A stretch of DNA of 64,000 nucleotides from Hirundichthys speculiger (lineage: Eukaryota > Chordata > Actinopteri > Beloniformes > Exocoetidae), in the NCBI GenBank assembly GCA_018398805.1, contig JAGFBZ010000860.1, positions 911,501-975,500 on the forward strand, given 5' to 3'. A program made the translations under genes and the position numbers. Positions 56,539 to 64,000 of this stretch are shown here, in pieces; position 1 is the first letter of the stretch; the number at the start of each line of letters is the position of its first letter. The notes beneath the pieces were generated by a model that did no database searches, was not told the origin of the DNA, and was given only the letters and a program-made list of their open reading frames with translations.

Positions 56539-57264
56539 ATGGTGACCGGTGATCTAGTCCTCTGACCATCTCACCTCAGTGCTGCTACCTGCATCTGTTT
56601 ATGTCGTCATTTCATTCAGTCATTAGTGTGCTCTTCTCTCTCTGTCCTCCATCATCTCTCTGTCCTGTCTCTCCTCTCTTTTTCTTTCTTTACCCAGCTG
56701 GTCTTCATCAGGAAGGTCCCCCCATATGATCCAGGTCCTGCTCAAGGTTTCTTCCTCTTAAAGTGGAGTTTTTCCTTGCCACTGTTTGTAGGGCCCTATG
56801 AAATCCATTTTATTTTTTCTCAAATTCCATTTTCATTTTTTAATGAGGAAAGCGGGGGCAGGAGGGGCAGAAAAACTGGAGTGTCCCCACCTTTTAGTGA
56901 CCCCTCTTGGAACATTTTCTCGAAAGAAAAGTTCCTTTTAGTCTGGGAGAAAAAAAAACAAACTTCTACACAAATTGTCGCTCAGTTCTGTTATATTGTG
57001 CATTTAAAGTGAATTCCGTTTTTAATCTCCAATTCTGTGATTTCGTCCGTGATCCCGGATTCCATAGGGCCCTATGTTTGGCTGAAAGGTTTTTTTTCTC
57101 CCCCTGTGGGAGTTTTTACCTGCCATTATCCTTGTTTAGGACTCAATATTATATTCTTAGTTAATGATATTTGCTCGGGGGTCATGTTCTGGGTCTCTGT
57201 AAAGCACCTAGAGACAATTGACATTGTAACAGATGCTATACAAATAAAATTGAATTGAATTGAA
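56539..57264 (+). mobile_element. Rex1-like LINE 3' UTR (copy d), split by a MITE
   Basis: In plus orientation it matches the reverse complement of 10196-10610: GTGACCGGTGATCTAGTCCT, CCATATGATCCAGGTCCTGC, and the terminal GCTATACAAATAAAATTG. The MITE at 56789-57074 interrupts it. It is truncated within the 3' UTR, so no coding sequence remains. Confidence 0.9.
56789..57074. mobile_element. palindrome-ended hAT-like MITE inside LINE 3' UTR
   Basis: Ends TAGGGCCCTATGAAATCC and GGATTCCATAGGGCCCTA are nearly perfect inverted repeats. TGTTTG lies on both sides (56783-56788, 57075-57080). The uninterrupted LINE reads ...CACTGTTAGGCTTAAAGG in copy a (reverse of 10390-10407). Confidence 0.9.
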
Positions 57265-58485
57265 ATCAAGTCTTCACTTCTCATCATGAGTCACGTTCAG
57301 TCTGAAAACATGAGCCTGCTATGCAGCGCTGCCTGCTGAGCTCAATTAATGTTTGGCATCTTATGCAAAATAACATCAATAAAATTAAATGGCCTATGAT
57401 CAGATATGGAATGAAGTTAGTCAACACAACACTCAGATCACCTCCGTTTCTGTCATCACAGCACCACAGTCTCACCGGCGAAATGACTCCAGCACGACGG
57501 ATTACCTGCCGTGCACGATCGCTTAGATTCTCTTATTGCAGGGTTTCGGAAAACAACTGAAAAAAATGCATCGGTTTATCTCCGCCATGTAGTGGAACTT
57601 CTTCACCGCTGATGTCACTGCCAGCTCTGCAAACAAAAAGCTGATTACAGGGCAGAATTATCTAGATTGCCTGTCTCTCTCCACATCTGGAGATATCGAA
57701 GCGGCGAAGAACAGGAGGGTACTTGCCTGGCATGCGCTTGTTTATGAGATAATATCGTCGACGATAAGTCCCCATTTCTGAGCCCCTCCCCAAACAATAT
57801 AAATGTATATGAGGGGAAACTGGGGCAAGCTTGAATCAGAATTTCAATAGAGCGCATTTGTTTAGAATTGCAATTTTGGCAGTAAGCCCCCCACCACCAC
57901 CACCACCACACCCCCCGCCCCCACCCCACCCCACACCCAGAATATCAATCAAAGCTCGTGTGCTCACGTCTCCCAGACACGCTTTCAGAGAAGCCTCTTG
58001 GAAGTGGCACCAGTGAGAAAATGTCTACAAAACTCACTCCAGATGTCACGGGTTGTTGTCATTTTTTTTTTTTTTTTTCAGTGGCATAAGTGGCTCCTCC
58101 GAAATGAACTCTCTCGCCTCTCCCCCGCTCTCACTGCGATGAACGCCTCGACATTTCCGGGACCTCCGCGATCCCTCCATAAAGTAAACGGCAGCGTTAA
58201 CTGCCGTTCTGCTTGCTGATTCACTTCCACGATTTTATTGGGATGATGGCGAGAGAAATCTGGCAGTAGAGTCTAAAAATAGATAAATAAAAGGGGGGGG
58301 GTGATGATGGAGTGTAAAGCATCCGGTTTATTGGACGTAATGGAGCTCCTTTTATGGATGGAACGGTGAACCACAGAGACAGGAGCTCCAAACACCGTAA
58401 GGCTCCGGGCCTTCAGAGACATGCACACATTCACAGAAGAAGTTGTTTCGCTGTATGTTGGAAGAGAACAGCGCGTGAAGACCCT
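57265..58485. other. unassigned stretch with C-rich tract
   Basis: A CCA/CCCCA-rich low-complexity tract lies at 57886-57940 and a T-run at 58062-58078. No gene recognised. Confidence 0.4.
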
Positions 58486-58493
58486 GTGAAAAG

Positions 58494-59435
58494 CAAGGTT
58501 ATTATTGTTAAGGAGAACGGACGAAATAACAAAAACTAGAATTGAAAAAACATTTTCGTTAACTGAAACAAAATAAAAACAAGAGTTTTTTAAAAAAGAT
58601 AACTAACTGAAACTTTATTATGTGTTTATAAAACAAACTAAAATTAACTATAATAATGTCAAGAACGTTCTTCGTTTTCGTATTTGTAATTATTTTCTTA
58701 TAAATGTTTGAAATCTATTAAATTTGCTCCGCCGTACAACAACAACCGCAAAAAAAACAAACAAAAAAAACAATCAGCAGTGATGGCTGCGGCAAAAGTT
58801 AGGAGAAAGCAGCACGGTCCTATTTGGGATTTTTCTTTGACTATGACTGTTCATGATAAAAGTAAGTGCCTTGTTGTAGAAGCAGGTGATACAATGTGTG
58901 GAATACTTCTCAAAGGGAAAAAAACCTCACAAATCTGAAAGTCCATTTGAAAAGCTCGCACAAGAAGGCTAACCAAGACTAGCTGGATAAGCTAGCCTAA
59001 GCTAGCCCCCTGGAAAGAGAAGCTACAGCTGCAGACCAGTCAGCGTTGGGAAGGAACGGGAGAAAACAGCAACTATAATGGACTGTACCATAGAGACCAG
59101 ATAGCTGCTGGTCAGTAAATATGCAGGAACACCACAAGCAGGAAGACGCATTAATAAATATGTTTGAGACCAGTATGTCTACAAGACTATGTGATTCGAT
59201 AGCCTTCAAAAAGTTCAGTGCTTCACTCGAACCAAAATTACATCCTGATTTACAAATTAAAACTAAAACTAACGCTGAAACTAATAAAAACTAAACTAAA
59301 ATGAAGTATTTCAAAATGACTAAAAACTAGCAAAACTGCTCTAAAAACAAATTAAAACTAACTGAATTAAAAAAAACTAAATAAAAATGAAATAAAAACT
59401 AAACAAATGGAAAATCCAAAACTATTATAACCTTG
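58494..59435 (+). mobile_element. hAT element with BED-finger scrap, perfect 8-bp TSD
   Basis: Starts CAAGGTTATTATTGTTAAGG and ends CCAAAACTATTATAACCTTG, inverted repeats. Flanked by exact GTGAAAAG duplications (58486-58493 and 59436-59443). It carries the N-terminal part of a transposase gene; the rest has been deleted. Confidence 0.93.
58708..58985 (+). pseudogene. BED-type zinc finger fragment of a hAT transposase
   Basis: An open frame to 58938 reads AAAKVRRKQHGPIWDFS, then KCLVVEAGDTMCGILLKGK. The next piece, in another frame, reads LKVHLKSSHKKA-like sequence. This is a BED finger outline (aromatic, C-x2-x-C, H-x4-H). BED fingers bind transposon ends. The frame breaks within the finger, and the catalytic domain is missing, so it is inactive. 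Confidence 0.65.
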
Positions 59436-59443
59436 GTGAAAAG

Positions 59444-60424
59444 ACGGGTCAGTTGTTGTGAATCGACTTTAAAGTCACTCTGAGCAGTTAAACAGTTTGA
59501 ACGCAGCTGTTTGTTCACTATCAGGCTCTTAGCATCATTTAATTGCAGTGGAATGTTACCTCCTAAAAGAAAAAGAGAAAAAAGGAAATGAGGGCATTTA
59601 TTTTTTTCTCAGGAAATCAAGGAACTATTTTTAGGGTTTCGTATCCCCCCACTGTGAAACACTGAATCCTCTCTTTTGTGGCACCAGTAACTGCAACCTC
59701 TGGTTGCTGTAGCTTGAATGAGATGTGAATAGAGGCTTGTGGGCGTTCTAAACGTTGTAACAGCAGGCTGAAACGGTTCGACTGAGTAGACACATCTCAG
59801 CCCACACAGCTGATTGACTCCCGGCTCAGCCTCATTAGGGGGGTTTGGAGAGGAAAGCTTCGAGCAGGTGAAGTGAGGCGGGAGTCTCGTGGAGCATGAA
59901 GGCCAAATGCGCTTCATCCCGTGACATCACCAAGGACGCTGCTCTGCCTGCTGCAGAGCGGCGGCAAGGGCGCCCGGCTCGCATGAAACGCCGTTTCACA
60001 TAATAGAAGCAAGATGAAATCTAATAAACCAACCTGATAATGAGGCTCTCCCTCACTTCCTCTGACAGTTTTCCAATAGAAGTCATCTATGCATTTAATG
60101 TACAGCAAACATCTGTGCGGCTTCACTCTAATTTGTTTGGTAATTGTTAGCGGAGGGCAGAGTGAGCAAATCACACTTTTTTGTCAATAGCTATTAGCTC
60201 TTAGAGAGGCGGCTATTCATTACCGCACGCGTTACTCGAAACTGCTCACACTGGAGGTAACAAAACTTAGGGATGAGTGTTTTATGGCGAACACGCTAAA
60301 CTGGTGTTCAGTGAAAAGCATGTTTGACGGCTGCAGAGTCTGAAGATGGCGATGGTGTCTGCCAGCTGTTAACTTCTGCTGCAGTTAACATTATTGTCTT
60401 CAGAATCACATGCAAAAGTTAATA
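59444..60424. other. unassigned stretch
   Basis: No recognised repeat. The 102-codon (59609-59917) and 86-codon (59914-60174) minus-strand frames carry no known motif. Confidence 0.4.
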
Positions 60425-61106
60425 CAGTGATCCCTTATTTTTCACGGTTAACCCCCCAGCGAAAATCAAAAATCCGCGAATTGGAGCTGGAGCCCCCTGA
60501 GCCTCAATAACGTGTTTGAAATATGTTTAAAAACCCTCAAAAAGTAGCGAGGCACTGCAGCGAAACAAGACAAAGGCTCAACTGTGGTCTTTCTGTTACC
60601 TTCACAGCCTCTGGTCTCTGAACCGTAGTAAAGAAACTGCTGGTATTGTGCTATTTTTGGCTCGTAATTAGTGGCTAACCGGCTAACAACAACAAAACAA
60701 AAAGTCCGGTTTTCTCTGCACGGAACGAGCACTTTATTCTGGCACTGCAGGAACTTGTAACATCACACAGGTTGTATTGTTGGGCTCCTGTCGGTTAACA
60801 GAGAATGTAAATCTATACACGCTGGGCTGCTGTTGATGCTCACTACACTTTTCATCTAACCCCGTTTTCTTCTGCCTCCCAAGACACGCACACTACATTA
60901 CCCATAAGGCCACTCCATTACCCATAAAGCCACCTTCTTAAAGGGGCCAGACTGGCTCACAGTATTTCTTCACTGTGAGAGAACGCGCACAACATCCTGT
61001 GATGTTTCTGTGATTTTTGAAATTTTTAAAATAATATATATTTCTGAAAAATCCGCGAATAACTGAAACCCCGGAACTTAAACTGTGAATTGGCGATGGA
61101 TCACTG
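60425..61106 (+). mobile_element. pogo/Tigger-like non-autonomous element, complete (copy 3)
   Basis: Starts CAGTGATCCCTTATTTTTC and ends GATGGATCACTG, flanked by TA at 60423-60424 and 61107-61108. Collinear with the copy at 31545-32114 and the reverse of 34294-34996. Confidence 0.88.
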
Positions 61107-61108
61107 TA

Positions 61109-61519
61109 CCTCCTCTTTTAACCCTGTCTGTGTATGTGTGGTTATTTAATTGGTATTAAATACAAGCTCAGACAACATCTAAACTTTTTTTCCATGTTAT
61201 TATTTATTAACGGAAATCAAACGAAACAAACAAGAAAAAGAGGAATAAAAACTGAGGGCTGGACTAAGTATTCATAACTCAGTTGCTCGTAGATTCGCAA
61301 TAACTAAACAGCAATAACTTCAAGTATTAATTTTCTGTGTGGATTTATCAGCCTCTCAGATTGTTGTGGATGGAGTTTAGTTCGGGTCCAGTAACTGCAG
61401 AACAACCCCAGAATCATCACTCCATCACATCTGCAGCTGACGGGTGTGAGGTGTTTCTGCTGAAATGCTGTGTTTGACAACGTGTCTTCAGTCATTGAGG
61501 GTTTCGGGGTTCTTTGCTT
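61109..61519. other. unassigned stretch
   Basis: Possibly part of the same dispersed repeat that follows; no clear motif. Confidence 0.35.
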
Positions 61520-61790
61520 GTGCACAGCTGATTCAAGGTCCCACCACAGCTGCGTTGGGTTTCAATTGGGTTGTGGTCTGGTTCTGTTGTTTTTCAGCCA
61601 TGCTGATGCAGATTTGCAGATGCAGTTTGAGTCATTCTCCGGTCACGTGACCCTGTTTTGACCGAGCTTCAGCTGTTGGACAGATGTGAGGACAGATGAC
61701 CTCACATTTGCTCTGCTATACAGAGAGCTCATCGTCCATTCAGTGATCGCAAAGGTCACTGCGAGACAAAGTCATCACTGTGTGGACAGC
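61520..61790. repeat. dispersed repeat, second copy
   Basis: GTTTTTCAGCCATGCTGATG, then GCTTCAGCTGTTGGACAGATG, then CTCATCGTCCATTCAGTGATC form the ordered words of a widespread fish repeat. The last two match 44190-44220 and 45410-45430. Confidence 0.5.
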
Positions 61791-62001
61791 GCACACCTCA
61801 GCGTCTTAATCCTGCACACAGTGTGTCCTTTCGTAATTTAGTTTTCAAAACCTTTTTAATAGCGTTACAGAAAAGAAAAGACCTGGTCCTGATGGTATCA
61901 GGCTGGTTCTGTGCTGTGCAGCTGGCAGACGTGGACCCCCGTCTTTGGAAGGACTCAATTATTGTCCCAGTGCCAAAGTCAAAAAAATCCAAAAACACTT
62001 T

Positions 62002-62897
62002 GGGTGAATTCCAATTCCAATTCTCTTAACCCTCAATCTCAAAAATGCGTGCTCCCGCTAAGTGCAAGTGATGTTCCCGATTCTAAGAACGTCAAATTAA
62101 GGGACAAGTTTTTTTTTTCCTTTTTTAAAGATTTTTTTCGGCACTAGTAGCCTTTATTCAAAGTACAGAGAGAGGGGCAGAGAACGGGGAAGACACGCAG
62201 CAAAGGGTCGATGAGCCGGGAGTCGAGCTAGCGACCAGTCGCATGAGGACTGTAGCCTCTTTATATGAGCCGCCTGCCCTAACCACTGCGCCACCGGGGC
62301 GGCCCAAATTGAGGGACAAGTTTGAGGGCTGTATTGCCCTCAATATTGAGATTCTCCGGCACCACTATTGGAAGTAAGGGCTACCCAGAAGGCATTGGGT
62401 AATTTAGCCAAGACATCTTTTAAAAGGATGGTGACAAAAAAAAGCTAGCTACAAATGTAAGTATCTTCGTAAATCTTAAAGATATAAATGTTATGAAACC
62501 ATCTTTTTTCATGGATTAACATCGTTGCATAACATTTATTTTTTTACTTTGCGTTGTTTGCTGCCGGTCCCGGCCGGCTTCACGCTACTTGTATACCTTG
62601 TTGTGTAGTGACGGAGAACTGAATAATGTATCCTCTATTGTGTTATTTGTTAATATTATTTAGAGAATATACAGCGCTCTTTTCAATGTTATCCCTGTGT
62701 CATTTCAGGGAATACAGAGACAACACGGCTCTGATACATTTCAGTCTGAAGACGTAACTGCACTCAAGGGGTGTCCCATTTCTAAGTCACAAGATAGACC
62801 TGACACTTACTTTCAAGGGTTAAGATTGAGGGCCAAAAATTGAGGGTTAAGGGCAAGGGTTGAGATTGAGGGTTAAGGGAGAAATTGGAATTCACCC
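62002..62897 (-). mobile_element. MITE with GGGTGAATTCCAATTCC ends (copy 3), split by a SINE
   Basis: Inverted relative to 26806-27555: the GTGTCCCATTTCTAAGTCAC block is at its right side. Both ends are intact (GGGTGAATTCCAATTCC, GGAATTCACCC). A SINE occupies 62109-62305. Confidence 0.92.
62109..62305 (-). mobile_element. tRNA-derived SINE with 15-bp TSD
   Basis: The minus strand begins GGCCGCCCCGGTGGCGCAGT. It has an A box (TGGCGCAGTGGTTAGG) and a B box-like GGTCGCTAGCTCGACTCCC, the internal RNA polymerase III promoter of tRNAs. It ends in AATAAAGGCTACTAGTGCC and an A-rich tail. Target duplications AAATTAAGGGACAAG (62094-62108) and AAATTGAGGGACAAG (62306-62320) differ at one base. The other MITE copies lack it. 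Confidence 0.93.
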
Positions 62898-63399
62898 TAC
62901 AGCAAATGAATATAGAAATATACAGCAATAGGACCAGTTTGCACAAAGGTTTTATCAACCAATATTAAAAAAGTATTTATAAAACACACAGGTGGTCAGT
63001 ACACTGTTTATTAAGTTTAACGTGACAAGTTGTGCTTTGGAAATTAAAAAGTACAGCCTCAGCTGCGGCCCTTTCTTCTATATATTCCAAATATTTACAA
63101 CCTTTTGAGTCCAAGTCAGCAAATGTAATACTAAATTCTTCTACAGTGGAAATGAAAACTCTGCATGAACAGCATAATGTTATGACACAAATGAATTGCC
63201 TCGGGGGGGGGGGGGGGTAAACTCATTCCGTCTAAGGGCGCTGAACAAAACACAGATATTGGGGTGTACATTTTGAATTACTGCAGGTCCCCTGCAAACA
63301 GAGGCCCGTTCAGTCTTTATATTGGCAAGATAAGGTGCAGTTTATGAGCTGGAGATAGTAAATTACTGTCGTTTACACTGATGAAGACGACACATGCTA
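62898..63399. other. unassigned stretch with poly(G)
   Basis: A G-run lies at 63203-63217. No gene recognised. Confidence 0.4.
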
Positions 63400-63680
63400 C
63401 CATCTATGCATCAGGGTTTTCAGGAGGAGGAGCCAGGTGCAGGAGGAGTGGCAACAAAGTTCTTTATTCAAAACAAAACCAAGACTGACCTTCAAGGAAT
63501 CATGGATGGAGACGAATATATACCCACATACAGGAGCAGGGACACAGGTGTGAACAATCAGGGCGGGAGGGACCAAGAGAGGTAAAACTGAACTCAACAC
63601 AGAAAGAAACTGAGCCTCAAAGTAAAACAGGAAGTTCAGTTAGGGCACAAGGAAGACAAGAAGACTGTCACTCGCTTGAT
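63400..63680 (-). mobile_element. diverged LTR related to 15355-15780
   Basis: The reverse complement shares TTCCTGTTTTACTTTGAG with the LTR at 15438-15455, and has a similar TTTATT/CCAGGTGCAGGAGGAG end (63425-63470). Boundaries are not defined and no TSD was found. Confidence 0.5.
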
Positions 63681-64000
63681 AAGAGTCGTGCGGGCTTCTC
63701 GGTGAAGCAGCAGAGCTTCCTGTCCCACCTCGTCAACACCTAAAAAAAGGCTTCCTATACACATTTCCAACTGCTACCACCAGAAATTAGAGATGATACA
63801 GTTGTTTTCAGCAGACGGTTTTGCTGATACAGTGAAATACGTTCATTTTCCTCTTTTTTTTCTGATCTCAAGTCTCACTGGGAGCATTTCAAAAGTGGAA
63901 CACTTGCCAGCACCACCTCCTCGTCTGGATTCTGATTTTACCTCAAGGTTTGGCGATAGCCTGAACCTTTACACCTCCTCATAAGGAGGTCTCTGGGCGG
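63681..64000. other. unassigned stretch
   Basis: No recognised feature. Confidence 0.4.

Noticed and set aside
56253..56540. Paired 94- and 106-codon frames on opposite strands
   Set aside because: Both are translations of the CGGGT-rich MITE; no protein similarity recognised.

Overview
The window looks like vertebrate, most likely teleost fish, nuclear DNA. Three things point there: Rex1/Babar-like (CR1-clade) LINE fragments whose 3' ends read ...GCTATACAAATAAAATTGAATTG with an ATTGA-type tail, a dense population of short hAT-like and pogo-like non-autonomous DNA elements with clean target-site duplications, and long dinucleotide and ATGG arrays. There are no operons, ribosome binding sites or dense long reading frames. 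I found no host protein-coding gene, tRNA gene or rRNA gene that I can defend. The window reads as intergenic or intronic sequence built mainly from transposable elements. The species cannot be told from this sequence alone.

Layout. 1-6024: a Ty3/Gypsy-type LTR retrotransposon on the minus strand (5' LTR at 5707-6024, then gag, protease, RT, RNase H, integrase), decayed by frameshifts, with its 3' LTR beyond position 1. 6330-8116: two copies of a GCGGGTAGC-rich non-autonomous element, with more copies at 18513-19006 and 41032-41836. 10196-13175: LINE 3' fragments around a hAT-like element. 13667-13912: a small hAT MITE with a perfect 8-bp TSD. 14768-17624: a three-level nest, in which a hAT element contains a Rex1-like LINE, which contains a solo LTR. 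19015-23190: a dispersed repeat, a ~965-bp ATGG array, and a MITE between TA and CT/TA arrays. 24126-27555: hAT, pogo-like and Harbinger-like pieces, including hAT and MADF-domain coding scraps. 29500-32114: a LINE split by a hAT element, then a Rex1 tail and a pogo-like copy. 34056-35351: a second copy of the BED-finger hAT, split by a pogo-like element. 37786-39560: a hAT MITE followed by a LINE whose RT segment expanded into a 59-bp minisatellite. 42585-45391: a retrocopy and a hAT remnant. 48440-49683: an LTR-like promoter/polyA unit and a further solo-LTR-like piece. 51146-57264: several MITEs and a Rex1 3' end split by a palindrome-ended MITE. 58494-62897: a BED-finger hAT with a perfect TSD, a pogo-like copy, and a MITE split by a tRNA-type SINE. 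63400-63680: a diverged LTR.

The protein-coding pieces do not cooperate as a system. They are dead fragments of retrotransposon and transposase genes. The informative biology is the insertion order that can be read from nested elements and their target-site duplications, and a few sequence structures (a 38-bp perfect palindrome, a LINE-derived minisatellite, an LTR with four regularly spaced CCAAT boxes). I do not see a convincing undescribed biological system.
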